Positions 1 to 8,649 are shown, counted from the first letter of the stretch. The stretch is 64,000 bases of DNA from Paenibacillus_V sp046244365 (GCF_046244365.1 NZ_CP176395.1:992001-1056000); one strand, 5' to 3'. A program made the numbers and translations. The notes: generated by a model not told the origin, from the letters alone.

Positions 1-489
1 CCAGCCGTACAGCAAGGCGTTCGCCGTTTGCTGCCGGTAAGGCATCGGCTCCTGCTCGAACAGCCTGGACAAGTGAAGCAGGTCGTCCGAGAGTCTCGGG
101 AACGGCTGCAGACTCATATGCTCCGGGAGGGCCTCCAGCTCCGCGCACGGCTCGATACCGCTCATCGCCTGAGACTCGAAGGTCTCGTAAGCATAAGCGA
201 AATGCCTGTCCTCCGCGGCCCTCGGCTCCCACAGATCGAAGTAAACGTTATAAGAGAGCATCGGAGCGGCTTCGTCGTTGATGAAGGTATGAGGTACGCC
301 GGGCGGAATCAGGAGCAGATCGTTCTTCTCCGCCGGATAACGCTTGTTCCGGATCGTGACGGCGCCTTTGCCCTCAATGAACAAATGGAGCGCATAACGG
401 TAGCCGTAGCGGTACGTTTCGTGAAATGTACCGTGGAAACGGTACGGGTGGGCGTTGCGGATTGCCGGTTTGATCTCGCTAAGCAGCAT
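1..489 (-). CDS. AraC-type regulator, cupin-like sensing domain (3' end outside window)
   Basis: The minus strand is open from an ATG at 489 to the window edge (163 codons). An AAGGAG ribosome binding site sits 11 nt before this ATG. An upstream ATG at 499 is in another frame and is not used. The visible part has an N-terminal cupin/AraC-binding look: a HGTFHE stretch near the start, a beta-strand-rich segment, and LLLIPPGVPHTF, the typical turn of AraC ligand-binding cupins. The DNA-binding HTH pair would lie in the missing C-terminal part, so the assignment rests on the sensing domain only. Such proteins usually control a neighbouring sugar-use locus, which would be to the left of this window. 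A plain cupin protein is the alternative. Confidence 0.65.
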   Translation of the reverse strand, partial: MLLSEIKPAIRNAHPYRFHGTFHETYRYGYRYALHLFIEGKGAVTIRNKRYPAEKNDLLLIPPGVPHTFINDEAAPMLSYNVYFDLWEPRAAEDRHFAYAYETFESQAMSGIEPCAELEALPEHMSLQPFPRLSDDLLHLSRLFEQEPMPYRQQTANALLYGW

Positions 490-588
490 CGCCTTGCATT
501 CTCCTTTGTACCGGGTTCTGTTGCTTCTGATTTTACTAAAATTATGCCGCACGGCATAGCGCGAACATGAAGAGGGCATATAACGAAA

Positions 589-610
589 AAAGGACCCCGA
601 AGGGTCCTTT
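589..610 (-). terminator. intrinsic terminator of the quinone-oxidoreductase gene
   Basis: A 9-bp stem, AAAGGACCC paired with GGGTCCTTT, has a 4-nt loop. On the minus strand it is followed by a T run (585-590 read in reverse), so it ends transcripts of the minus-strand gene that stops at 677. Confidence 0.8.
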
Positions 611-676
611 GCTGCAGCAATGGCAGGGCATCGCAAGATGACTTGGGCGCCTTGTCGTCGCCTCGCGATGGAACGG

Positions 677-1588
677 CTAATCGACGGTCAGCACGACCTT
701 CCCGCGCACGTGTCCGGTAGCGACCTCGCGGTGAGCGTTGGCGGCCTGTTCGAGCGGGAACGACTTCCAGATGTGGACGCGGAGCTTCCCTTGCCCGTAC
801 AGTTCGGCAAGCTCGGCTAGCCGAGCGGCCGACCGCTGGCTGCGAATGCCGCGAATGCCCATCTGCTCCGCTAGTTCGAAGGCGGCGATCGTGCCGATAC
901 GGTTCCGGTCGCTCACCAGTTCGACCGAAGCATGCACGGCTTCGCCGCCGACGGCGTCGAATGCGGCGCTCACGCCGTCAGGCGCGAGGGCGCGCACTCT
1001 GTCGACAAGGCCTTCTCCGTAGGCAACGGGGATAGCCCCGAGCGAACGGAGGTATTCATGGTTCCGTTCGCTGGCCGTTCCGATCACCGTAGCTCCCCAA
1101 GCTAGAGCCAACTGGACGGCGAAGGTGCCGACTCCGCCGGCGGCGGCGTGAATCAGAACGGTATCGCCATGGCCAATGCCCAGCGTGCGCAATGCGGTAT
1201 GGGCCGTTTGTCCGGAAGCCGACATTACGCCTGCGGCCTCCCAAGGCATGCCGGCCGGCTTGGACACGATCTGCTCGGCGTCGGCCACGACATATTCGGC
1301 ATAGCATTCGAGCATCCTGAAGCCGATGACCTTGCTGCCGATCGAGAAGCCGGTTACCCCCTCTCCGATCTGATCCACTATTCCTGCGAATTCATTGCCA
1401 ACGATTTGCGGAAACTGCACGGTTGCGCCGGGAGGCGTCCAACCGGTGCGAACAGCCAAGTCGGCCGGCTGGACGCCGGCGGCTTTGACGCGGACGCGAA
1501 CTTGACCGGGCCCTGCCTGAGGGTCCTCGAACGTCATGACTTGCAGAACGTCAGGCGAACCGAAAGAGTGAAACCCTATTGCTTTCAT
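677..1588 (-). CDS. NADP-dependent quinone oxidoreductase-like MDR protein
   Basis: This 303-residue medium-chain dehydrogenase/reductase starts at the ATG at 1588. An AAGGTGGG site precedes it, and the protein begins MKAIGFHSFG, a typical family start; a longer reading from 1630 has no such support. The N-terminal GroES-like half contains GNEFAGIV. The Rossmann half carries AAAGGVGTFAVQLA, the nucleotide-binding turn of zeta-crystallin-type enzymes. The structural-zinc cysteines of true alcohol dehydrogenases are absent, so a zinc-independent NADPH:quinone or enone reductase is the best reading. Substrate cannot be told. It is divergent from a LysR gene, the usual arrangement for a regulator and its target, and ends in a clear terminator. 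Confidence 0.88.
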   Translation of the reverse strand: MKAIGFHSFGSPDVLQVMTFEDPQAGPGQVRVRVKAAGVQPADLAVRTGWTPPGATVQFPQIVGNEFAGIVDQIGEGVTGFSIGSKVIGFRMLECYAEYVVADAEQIVSKPAGMPWEAAGVMSASGQTAHTALRTLGIGHGDTVLIHAAAGGVGTFAVQLALAWGATVIGTASERNHEYLRSLGAIPVAYGEGLVDRVRALAPDGVSAAFDAVGGEAVHASVELVSDRNRIGTIAAFELAEQMGIRGIRSQRSAARLAELAELYGQGKLRVHIWKSFPLEQAANAHREVATGHVRGKVVLTVD

Positions 1589-1722
1589 CGATAATCCCAC
1601 CTTGTTTGGGAGTGATTTGTTCGTTTGCATGCTTCATTCTATAATGGATGTGTCATAAATAAAAATATATCTTAATAGATCGTATATATGCCTTTCAGTA
1701 TATGAATGAACGGGGAGGGCGC
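1589..1722. promoter_or_regulatory. divergent promoter region, MDR oxidoreductase / LysR
   Basis: This AT-rich 134-bp gap lies between two divergent genes. It holds a partly symmetrical stretch around 1669-1680 (ATCTTAATAGAT) and several T-N11-A spacings that could be LysR sites. Individual promoter hexamers are not clear enough to place. The regulatory role is inferred from layout. Confidence 0.4.
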
Positions 1723-2628
1723 ATGGAACTGCTGCAGCTGCACTATTTTCGTACGGTCGCCAGACTGGAACATATGACCAAAGCGGCGGAGGAGCTCCGC
1801 ATTGCGCAGCCGGCCCTCAGCAAGACGATCGCCCGTCTGGAGGAAGATTTGGGCGTTTCGCTGTTCGACCGGCAGGGACGGCAAATCCGCCTTAACGCAA
1901 TCGGCAAAGCGTTTTTGGAGAAGACGGAAGTCGCTCTGACGGCGCTTGAGGAGGGGCGTAGGGAAGCGGCCGATCTCGCAGGCTTGGAGAAAGGACGCGT
2001 TTCCTTGGCGACCTCTACCTTGAACCGGTTATCCGAGCCGTTGAGCGCTTTTCGCGTTTTGCATCCGGAGGTCAATTTTCGCATTACGCAGGCTTCCATG
2101 GAAGGGCTCGCGCAGCTGGCAGGCAGCGGCGAGATCGACTTCTGCTTTACCGCAATGCCCATCGAACGGCCCGGAATCCGGGAGATGCCCGTGCTCCAAG
2201 AAGAGATTTATTTGGCCGTGCCGCCCGGCCACCGGTTTGCGGAACGCCGCAGCATCAGCCTTCGCGAAGTCGCCGAGGAGCCGTTCGTCGGCTACAAGGC
2301 GGGATGCTTTTTTCAGAGTCTGAACGATGCGATTTGCCGGGAGGCGGGAATCTCCCCTACTATCGTGTGCGAAGTCGACGAGCCTGCCGCGGTAGGCAGC
2401 CTCGTTCGCGCCGGTCTTGGCGTCGCTATTGTGGGAGCCTGCAAGAAGGACGACCGCGCGTATCTCCCCATGCTGCATATCGAAAACCCCGTATGCCGGC
2501 GCACCTTCCGGCTGGCCTGGCACGAAAACCATTATTTATCGAAGGCGGCCCGCGCGTTCCGCGATTTTGTCGCAGCGTATTACGCGGACCCCATCTCTTC
2601 TGAAGTCTCCGGAATAAAAGACAAATAA
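1723..2628 (+). CDS. LysR-family transcriptional regulator
   Basis: This is a 301-residue regulator of normal LysR length. The start at 1723 is chosen because a GGGGAGG site lies just upstream and the protein then begins MELLQLHYF, the family's usual opening; an ATG at 1702 adds seven unlikely residues. Residues about 1-60 form the winged HTH, including AAEELRIAQPALSKTIARLE and the LFDRQGRQIRL wing. Residues about 90-290 are the periplasmic-binding-fold effector domain. It most likely controls the divergent MDR oxidoreductase and its own expression. The effector is unknown. The CynR/YwqM-like subgroup is compatible, but I would not name it. Confidence 0.9.
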   Translation: MELLQLHYFRTVARLEHMTKAAEELRIAQPALSKTIARLEEDLGVSLFDRQGRQIRLNAIGKAFLEKTEVALTALEEGRREAADLAGLEKGRVSLATSTLNRLSEPLSAFRVLHPEVNFRITQASMEGLAQLAGSGEIDFCFTAMPIERPGIREMPVLQEEIYLAVPPGHRFAERRSISLREVAEEPFVGYKAGCFFQSLNDAICREAGISPTIVCEVDEPAAVGSLVRAGLGVAIVGACKKDDRAYLPMLHIENPVCRRTFRLAWHENHYLSKAARAFRDFVAAYYADPISSEVSGIKDK

Positions 2629-2720
2629 ACGGAATGACCTCTCAATACAGGATGACGGCGGCTTGATACAATCGGAGCATGAAGTCAACGTATCCGATCG
2701 ATCGAGGAGGAGAAGCCGGA

Positions 2721-3683
2721 ATGGCAAACCAGGCAGACAGTCCGAAGGAAGCGGTTGTGGAGGGGCAAGCGAGGGGCAGACGGGGGAAAGCGAGCCTTAA
2801 CCCGAGGCAGGAGCCGGACTATCGGATAAATACAGGGAGTTTATCGAGCGAACAGCTGGCGCATTACGACCGAGAAGGGTATTTGGTGCTTGCGGATTTG
2901 CTGACGGAAGCAGACATGGCTGCCGTGAAGCAGGCGATGACGGACAAAGTGTCGATGATTGCGGATGAGCTGTTTGCAGACGGGCTGATTGCGGATAAGC
3001 TGGAGCATCGCCCGTTTCCGAACCGGCTTGCCGAGCTGTTCGAGGGGCTGACCGACCGGCACTTTCTGAAATACGGCCGCAGCTGGCGCGACCGGCTTCC
3101 CGGCTATTACGATCTTCAGGCCAATTCGAAAATTTTGGATGCGGTGGAATCGCTGATCGGTCCCGAAATATTCGTAAACCCGGTTTACAATGTACGGCCT
3201 AAAGTACCGCGCGTAGCAGCGGGAGCGGTGCCCTGGCATCAGGACAAGTCGTATTGGCCGGACGCGAATGCCAACCCGGTCATCACCGTCTGGATTCCGC
3301 TCGTCGATGCGACGCTGGAAAACGGCTGCCTCCATATCAAGCCGCGGACGCATAAGAAGAAGCTGCTTGACTGGCATCATGAAACGGAGACCGGCACCGG
3401 CTATACCGCCTTGCACGAGGAGCAGCTCGGCAAACGGAAGACGGTCGTGCTGCCGGTCAGCGCCGGGTCGGCTATTTTGTTCAACGACAGAGTGCTCCAT
3501 ATGTCGACCCCGAACTTGTCGAACTCGGTGCGCTGGAGCGTCGATCTGCGCTACCAGCCGACGGATCAGGACCCGATGCCGCAGCACGGCGCAGGCTTCC
3601 TTGGCCGCAGCCGCAAGCACCCGGAGCGGGTCGCGACGCTGGAAGACTGGCTAAACAACCGGCCGGAGCATCCGGCGGAATAA
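2721..3683 (+). CDS. phytanoyl-CoA dioxygenase (PhyH) family protein
   Basis: This 320-residue protein belongs to the Fe(II)/2-oxoglutarate dioxygenase superfamily. A GAGGAG site 8 nt ahead supports the ATG at 2721 over the one at 2679. The iron-binding facial triad is visible: His173 and Asp175 in PWHQDKSYWP, and the distal His260 in DRVLHMS. An arginine about 15-20 residues later (in SVDLRY) is suited to bind 2-oxoglutarate. The first 35 residues are polar and low in complexity. Family members hydroxylate or oxidise varied small molecules, including natural-product intermediates. The substrate cannot be predicted here because no biosynthetic genes flank it. It stands alone on the plus strand, with a terminator about 140 bp downstream. 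Confidence 0.88.
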   Translation: MANQADSPKEAVVEGQARGRRGKASLNPRQEPDYRINTGSLSSEQLAHYDREGYLVLADLLTEADMAAVKQAMTDKVSMIADELFADGLIADKLEHRPFPNRLAELFEGLTDRHFLKYGRSWRDRLPGYYDLQANSKILDAVESLIGPEIFVNPVYNVRPKVPRVAAGAVPWHQDKSYWPDANANPVITVWIPLVDATLENGCLHIKPRTHKKKLLDWHHETETGTGYTALHEEQLGKRKTVVLPVSAGSAILFNDRVLHMSTPNLSNSVRWSVDLRYQPTDQDPMPQHGAGFLGRSRKHPERVATLEDWLNNRPEHPAE

Positions 3684-3824
3684 TAAGCAGGAAGCACGGA
3701 TTGGCTTATCCGGTGAAGGGATGTACAGCGCTTTTTAGATGCTGGTGGTTGTACCGGAATAGCGGATTTCTGAGGCGTTATCATGCCCTATTCGACTGTA
3801 GAAGAAATCGTGCCCCTAAGGGAA

Positions 3825-3863
3825 GGCAGTCCTAGACTTCATAAATCTAGGGTTGTCTTTTTT
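3825..3863 (+). terminator. intrinsic terminator downstream of the PhyH gene
   Basis: The stem GGCAG-CCTAGA / TCTAGG-TTGTC contains G-U pairs and one mismatch. It is followed by a run of six T on the plus strand. Confidence 0.65.
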
Positions 3864-3911
3864 GCTTTCAAGAAAGGAGAACGCCAAATTGAAAAAAAAG
3901 GCCGTTATATT

Positions 3912-3964
3912 AGTTGCAAATGCAACTGATCACTCCTATACTGTAAATAGTAGCAAGTGCAACT
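3912..3964 (+). promoter_or_regulatory. promoter with two MarR-type operator palindromes
   Basis: A promoter, TTGCAA (3915-3920), 16 nt, TATACT (3937-3942), faces the MarR-MFS operon. A perfect palindrome, AGTTGCA-AA-TGCAACT (3912-3927), covers the -35. A second, one-mismatch copy, AGTAGCA-AG-TGCAACT (3949-3964), lies just past the -10. Paired TTGC/GCAA half-sites are typical of MarR operators, so autorepression is likely. The leader from here to the marR start is about 180 nt. Confidence 0.75.
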
Positions 3965-4146
3965 AATTACATGAATGATGCACAGAAAAGGTAGAACGTA
4001 TGCCTTTGCGCGATCTTTCGGCACGAAGCCGAGCATTCGAAAGACGCCAAAGCCGTGTCGTGGTTCGCCCGCAGTTATGCGGCGCAGCCGCACACTGGGG
4101 GCTGTGCGCGTCTACGAAAAATCAGCGGAAGGGTGGCTTTTCGAAC

Positions 4147-4638
4147 ATGCCCGAACACAAATATACGATTCCTAGATGGATTTCGCTGCTGTACCGGACC
4201 GGCCAGACCTATATCGGCAACCGGCTGAAGCACCATGAGGTCGGCAAGGGACAGTTCATGTTTCTGAACGCGTTATACCGGGAAGACGGCTTAAGCCAGG
4301 ATGAAATCGCCGACTATTTACGAATCGATAAAGGAACGACGGCCAAAGCGCTCAAGAAGCTGGAAGAGCAGGGCTACGTCACCCGGCAGGCGCGGGAGGA
4401 CGACAAGCGGTTTAACCGGGTCTTCCTGACAGCCGCAGCGCTCGAGATCAAGGACGAGGTGCGGGGCGTTCTGACCGATTGGCGCAGCTTGCTGACGGAA
4501 GGTTTTACGGAAACCGAGAAGGAGCAGGCGCTGACGCTGCTCGAGAGAATGGGCGACAACGCCGCGCGGTACATGAAGGAGGCGCCTTCCCAGCGGGAAG
4601 AGGAAGACGTTGCGGGCAGGGAGGGGAAGCGGCCATGA
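4147..4638 (+). CDS. MarR-family transcriptional regulator
   Basis: This is a 163-residue winged-helix repressor. The start is the ATG at 4147, after a GGAAGGGTGG site. Upstream in-frame sequence back to 4000 is leader without family similarity. It opens MPEHKYTIPRWISLLYRTG. The DNA-binding core sits at about residues 50-105, with LSQDEIADYLRIDKGTTAKALKKLE as recognition region and the wing at about 85-100 (REDDKRFNRV). It is translationally coupled by an ATGA overlap to the MFS exporter that follows. Two palindromes on the promoter make it the probable autorepressor of an efflux operon that is induced when a toxic ligand binds. The ligand is unknown. The charged C-terminal tail (residues 145-163) is not part of the usual fold. 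Confidence 0.9.
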   Translation: MPEHKYTIPRWISLLYRTGQTYIGNRLKHHEVGKGQFMFLNALYREDGLSQDEIADYLRIDKGTTAKALKKLEEQGYVTRQAREDDKRFNRVFLTAAALEIKDEVRGVLTDWRSLLTEGFTETEKEQALTLLERMGDNAARYMKEAPSQREEEDVAGREGKRP

Positions 4639-5918
4639 ACCTCAAGCTCGCCGGACAGCGGCTGATCGACAACAACTTTCACGCGCTGACGCACCGGAAT
4701 TACCGATACTTCTGGCTCGGGCAATGCGTATCACTAATCGGCACCTGGATGCAAAATATCGGGCAGGCCTGGCTCGTTCTCACTTTAACGGGTTCGCCGT
4801 TCCTGCTCGGCCTGATCGGAGCCGTTCAATTTATTCCGGTTACCTGCCTGTCCTTGTTCGCCGGCGTCGTCATCGATAAATTTCCCAAAAAACATATTTT
4901 GATCGTCACGCAGTCCGTTTCCATGTGTCTGGCGCTAACGATGGCTTTATTGGTGTTCACCGATACGATCCGGTACGGCCATGTCGTGGCGCTCGCCCTG
5001 CTGCTCGGCTTGACCAACACGTTCGATATGCCTACGCGGCAGTCGTTCAATATCGAAATCGTCGGCAAGGACGACTTGATGAACGCGATTGCGCTCAATT
5101 CCACGACCTTTAACCTGGCGCGCATTCTCGGTCCGTCGATCGGTGCGGCAATGATGGCGCTGCTCGGCACGGGCTGGTGCTTCCTGCTGAACGGGCTGAG
5201 CTTTATCGCCGTCATCTATGGGCTTACGCGGATCAAGACCGTTCCTTATGTGCGCGAAGCCAAGAAGGGCGCGGGCGTCTTCAAGGAAATCAAAGACGGC
5301 ATATCCTATATCGCCGGCGACAAGCTGCTCTCCCAAACGCTGCTGCTGGTGGCCGTCGTAGGGACGCTCGCTTACAATTTCAGCGTGCTGATTCCCGTCT
5401 TTACGAAGGAAGTGCTTCAGATGAAGGAGCAGACGTACGGCGTGCTGATGTCCTGCCTCGGTGTCGGCTCGTTCGCCGGAGCGCTGACGATGTCCTTTCT
5501 GAGCAAAAAGGGTCCGCGGCGCAAGCTGATCCTATTCAGCTCACTTGCCTTGTCCGTCTTCTTGATCGTGATCGGACTTACGCGGCTGCCGTGGTTAACC
5601 GGACTGTTTCTGGCTTTGACCGGCGTCTCGACGATTCTGTTCGCGACGAACAGCAATTCGACGCTTCAGATGCATGCGAAGGACGAATACCGCGCCAGGG
5701 TCATGAGCATTTACTCGCTCGTGTTCGCGGGCTCTACGCCGGTAGGAAGCCTGCTGGCCGGCTACGCGGCGGATCATTTCGGCGCGAACGGCGGCTTCAT
5801 GATGTGCGGGGCGTTATGTCTGATTTTATGTTTGACCGTCATTTGGCTGTTCCGCAAACGCCCGGAGACCGTGAAGAGCGGCGAGCCGGCCGACGCACAG
5901 CAAACGAAAACCGCCTGA
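4635..5918 (+). CDS. MFS exporter, DHA3/EntS type
   Basis: This 427-residue integral membrane protein has about 12 hydrophobic segments. The start at 4635 overlaps the marR stop by four bases, and a GCAGGGAGGGG stretch upstream serves as its ribosome site. The N-terminal LTHRNYRYFWLGQ followed by SLIGTWMQNIGQAWLVL is the characteristic opening of the DHA3/EntS (MFS_3) group, proton-driven exporters of drugs, siderophores or related compounds. Its pairing with MarR supports efflux of a compound sensed by that repressor. The last about 20 residues are a polar cytoplasmic tail. The stop codon lies in the loop of the terminator that ends the operon. Confidence 0.9.
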   Translation: MNLKLAGQRLIDNNFHALTHRNYRYFWLGQCVSLIGTWMQNIGQAWLVLTLTGSPFLLGLIGAVQFIPVTCLSLFAGVVIDKFPKKHILIVTQSVSMCLALTMALLVFTDTIRYGHVVALALLLGLTNTFDMPTRQSFNIEIVGKDDLMNAIALNSTTFNLARILGPSIGAAMMALLGTGWCFLLNGLSFIAVIYGLTRIKTVPYVREAKKGAGVFKEIKDGISYIAGDKLLSQTLLLVAVVGTLAYNFSVLIPVFTKEVLQMKEQTYGVLMSCLGVGSFAGALTMSFLSKKGPRRKLILFSSLALSVFLIVIGLTRLPWLTGLFLALTGVSTILFATNSNSTLQMHAKDEYRARVMSIYSLVFAGSTPVGSLLAGYAADHFGANGGFMMCGALCLILCLTVIWLFRKRPETVKSGEPADAQQTKTA

Positions 5919-5933
5919 GCGAAGGCGGTTTTC
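5906..5933 (+). terminator. intrinsic terminator of the marR-MFS operon
   Basis: The 10-bp stem GAAAACCGCC / GGCGGTTTTC has an 8-nt loop that contains the MFS stop codon. Confidence 0.75.
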
Positions 5934-6054
5934 GCGTATTTGCAACATCCGTTGCCCCGGCTTCGTTATATATCCAAGAGCCAGGCACATTCTTTTCCTC
6001 CCCCGTTTTATGGTAAAATGGGAGTGATTTTGCGGAAAGGACTTGCTGCGGACT

Positions 6055-6753
6055 ATGAATAAGCATATTTTGATTGTCGACGACGACAAGTCGATCGCCA
6101 ATCTGGTCGAAATTTATTTGCATAACGAAGGCTATGAAGTGACGAAAGCGCATGACGGGCACGAAGCGCTGCGACTGCTGGCCGATAAATCGTTTCATCT
6201 CGTCATTCTTGACATCATGATGCCTGGCATGGACGGGCTTGAGGTGTGCCGGGAGCTGCGCCGCGAGCAGGCGATCCCGATTCTGATGCTGAGCGCGAAG
6301 GCGGAAGACGGAGATAAAATTCTCGGACTCGTGACCGGGGCGGACGATTATTTGGTCAAGCCGTTCAATCCTCTCGAGCTGCTGGCGAGGGTCAAATCGC
6401 TGCTGCGGAGGACGTACGGGCTGAATGCGCAGCTGACGCAGCCGGGCGGAAGTGATACGATCGATATTCATACCGTGCAGATCAACAAGGCAACGCATAC
6501 CGTCACGGTAGAGGGAAGGCCGGTAAACCTGACTTCGCTCGAATTCGGCATTCTTCACCTGCTGGCCAGTAACCCGAACCGGGTATTCAGCGCGGAGGAG
6601 CTCTACGAGCGCATCTGGAAAGAGAAGTATTACCAATCCAATAACACGGTCATGGTCCACATCAGCAACCTCCGCGACAAGCTGGAGAAGGAGACGGGCG
6701 GCGTCAAGCTGATCCATACCGTATGGGGAGTCGGATATAAGCTTGTTCCGTAA
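6055..6753 (+). CDS. OmpR/PhoB-type response regulator (VanR-like)
   Basis: This is a 232-residue two-component response regulator. The receiver domain (about 1-115) has the acidic pocket Asp9-Asp11, phosphoacceptor Asp53 in LVILDIMMPGMDG, and the conserved lysine in ADDYLVKPFN. Residues about 130-232 form the winged-helix DNA-binding domain ending ...IHTVWGVGYKL. The ATG at 6055 gives the normal family start. A TTG at 6043 lies closer to the AAAGGA sequence and cannot be excluded. It overlaps the following sensor kinase gene by 11 bases, so the two are translated together. Sequence style is closest to VanR-type regulators; there are no vancomycin-resistance genes nearby, so the target regulon is unknown. 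Confidence 0.93.
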   Translation: MNKHILIVDDDKSIANLVEIYLHNEGYEVTKAHDGHEALRLLADKSFHLVILDIMMPGMDGLEVCRELRREQAIPILMLSAKAEDGDKILGLVTGADDYLVKPFNPLELLARVKSLLRRTYGLNAQLTQPGGSDTIDIHTVQINKATHTVTVEGRPVNLTSLEFGILHLLASNPNRVFSAEELYERIWKEKYYQSNNTVMVHISNLRDKLEKETGGVKLIHTVWGVGYKLVP

Positions 6754-7849
6754 ACTGTTCTACAGCATCCGCTGGAAAATACTATCGATCGTGCTGATGA
6801 GCGCCGTTCTGGCGATCGGCACAACGCTTCTGCTCATTCCGGCCCTGCAGATCGCTTCGCGAATCGGGCTGTTCCCTTTTACCGATATCGTACGGACGCT
6901 GACACAGACATACGATTTTTCGGTATTTCTGCTGCTGGCGCTGACGGCGTTCTTCTTCTTTATCGTCTATATGCTGATTCTCACCCAGCGGATGATCCGG
7001 TATCTGGTCAAAATTACCGAAGCGGTGCAGCAAATCGCGGACGGCCGCTTCGACAGGCGCGTGCCGGTCAACTCGAAGGACGAGCTCGGGGAGCTCGCCG
7101 AAAATATTAACCGGATGACGATGCAGCTCAAGACCTCGCTCGAAGAGGAGCGGCGCGCGGAGCGGACCAAGGCCGAGCTGATCACGAACGTATCGCATGA
7201 TCTGCGGACGCCGCTGACTTCGCTGACCGGCTATTTGGGCTTGATCGAGCAGGACCGCTACCGCGATGAAGTAGAGCTCCGGCACTATGTGCAAATCGCT
7301 TATGAGAAATCCCAGAGGCTGACGGTGCTCGTCAACGACCTGTTCGAGTATACGCGCGCCAGCGGCGGCGGCATCAAGCTGAACCGCTCGGCGATCAACC
7401 TCGCCGAAATGCTTGGCCAGTTGACGGTTCAATACCGTCATCCCCTGCAGGAAGCGGGGCTGGAGGCGCTGCTGCACGTTCCGGAGACGAAGGTGATCGT
7501 TCCCGCAGACGGCGACAAGCTGGTGCGCGTATTCGAAAATCTGCTCGTCAATGCGATTCATTACGGGAATCAGGGCAAGACCGTCGACGTTCACGTGCGA
7601 ACGGAGGCTTCGGCGGCCATCGTCGAGGTTGTCAACTACGGCGAGCCGATACCGGAAAGCGATATTCCTCATTTGTTCGACCGGTTTTACCGGGTGGAGA
7701 AATCGCGGGCCGAGCATACGGGCGGTTCGGGACTCGGCCTTGCCATCGCCAAAACGATCGTCGAGCTGCATGGCGGCGTCATTACGGTGCAAAGCGACCG
7801 ATGCCGGACCAGCTTCGAGGTGCGGCTGCCGCTAGGCCTGCGCAGATAG
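6743..7849 (+). CDS. sensor histidine kinase (VanS-like)
   Basis: This 368-residue membrane kinase starts at a TTG at 6743 inside the regulator gene, with GGGGAG about 12 nt ahead. Two membrane helices at about residues 10-33 and 56-78 enclose a very short external loop of around 20 residues. A HAMP linker (about 85-135) follows. The dimerisation helix carries phospho-acceptor His152 in NVSHDLRTPLT, then the HATPase domain with an N box in ENLLVNAIHYG and the G2 box GGSGLGLAIAK. The tiny extracellular part suggests intramembrane sensing, typical of cell-envelope stress kinases, rather than a periplasmic ligand domain. Its partner is the overlapping response regulator. Confidence 0.93.
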   Translation: MFRKLFYSIRWKILSIVLMSAVLAIGTTLLLIPALQIASRIGLFPFTDIVRTLTQTYDFSVFLLLALTAFFFFIVYMLILTQRMIRYLVKITEAVQQIADGRFDRRVPVNSKDELGELAENINRMTMQLKTSLEEERRAERTKAELITNVSHDLRTPLTSLTGYLGLIEQDRYRDEVELRHYVQIAYEKSQRLTVLVNDLFEYTRASGGGIKLNRSAINLAEMLGQLTVQYRHPLQEAGLEALLHVPETKVIVPADGDKLVRVFENLLVNAIHYGNQGKTVDVHVRTEASAAIVEVVNYGEPIPESDIPHLFDRFYRVEKSRAEHTGGSGLGLAIAKTIVELHGGVITVQSDRCRTSFEVRLPLGLRR

Positions 7850-7920
7850 CCGCATGGCCGCACGATGTTTGCCGAATGGTAGCGGCAGGTTTACAAGAAA
7901 AGAGACCGAGAGGAGAACGG

Positions 7921-8247
7921 ATGACAATGGGCAAAATCGGGCTTTGGGAGAACGCCGAGCCCGGCGTGAGGCGCTGCATTTTGGACGCGGGCAAAGGGAT
8001 CATGATGATGGAGGTTCATTTCGAGGAGGGCGCGCAAGGATATGTGCACAGTCATCCGCATGAGCAGATGACGTACTGCTTGAAGGGCAGCTTCGAATTC
8101 ACGATCGACGGCGTCGTCCATTCGCTGAAGGCTGGAGGAACGATTTATATTCCAAGCGACGCCAAGCATGGCTGCAAGGCGCTCGAGCCGGGCGCGCTGC
8201 TGGATGCCTTTACGCCGCTGCGGGAAGATTTGCTGGGACAACGCTAA
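7921..8247 (+). CDS. small cupin-domain protein
   Basis: This 108-residue single-domain cupin is preceded by a GAGGAG site five nt before the ATG at 7921; an ATG two codons on would also work. The first metal-binding motif is visible as VHSHPHEQMTYCLKGSFEF (histidines and glutamate of G(X)5HXH(X)3-4E(X)6G). The second, weaker motif is IYIPSDAKHGCKAL. Such proteins are metal-dependent enzymes or sugar/ligand binders. Nothing here shows which, although similar short cupins often sit next to pectin-metabolism genes. It follows the histidine kinase by about 70 bp and may be read through from it. It ends in its own terminator. Confidence 0.8.
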   Translation: MTMGKIGLWENAEPGVRRCILDAGKGIMMMEVHFEEGAQGYVHSHPHEQMTYCLKGSFEFTIDGVVHSLKAGGTIYIPSDAKHGCKALEPGALLDAFTPLREDLLGQR

Positions 8248-8255
8248 GGAATCGG

Positions 8256-8295
8256 AAAAAGCCGGGTGAACGAATATTCACGCCGGCTTTTTTGC
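8256..8295 (+). terminator. intrinsic terminator after the cupin gene
   Basis: AAAAAGCCGG-GTGAA pairs with TTCAC-G-CCGGCTTTTT, with one bulged G, and is followed by T residues. Confidence 0.8.
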
Positions 8296-8432
8296 GGTAT
8301 GGAAGCGAGTTTTACGAACCCTTACTAACTGCGCTGAACTGCCGAAATAACGACTCCCCAATCCGCTAACTCTGATGTTTCGGTAAACCGGTGATCCTTA
8401 ACGCCTTCCCGATCCGTTATTATCGATCGAAC

Positions 8433-8591
8433 TCAGGCACGCAATTGCGGTCCCCTGCTTTCGGCGTTTACCGGCCTGCTGCCGGCCAGTTTTTTATTCG
8501 CCTTCACGATTAAATAGGGTAGAATCCCAACGGCTATGATACCGAATAAAAAGCCGAAGGCGATGGATTTCGCCATTTTAACAAATTCCAT
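8433..8591 (-). CDS. small single-span membrane protein, unknown function
   Basis: This is a 52-residue protein. Start 8591 is chosen because GGAG lies 9 nt upstream; in-frame upstream codons reach 8633 without a better site. One hydrophobic helix covers about residues 8-30 (FGFLFGIIAVGILPYLIV). A short basic and polar cytoplasmic tail with KANKK follows, fitting inside-positive topology. No family is recognised. It is transcribed in the same direction as the ArsB-like gene 170 bp upstream. Confidence 0.5.
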   Translation of the reverse strand: MEFVKMAKSIAFGFLFGIIAVGILPYLIVKANKKLAGSRPVNAESRGPQLRA

Positions 8592-8649
8592 AACTCCCAT
8601 CTCCATTTGCGAACAAATCAACGGATTACCCACGCTTTTTGTCGCCGCT

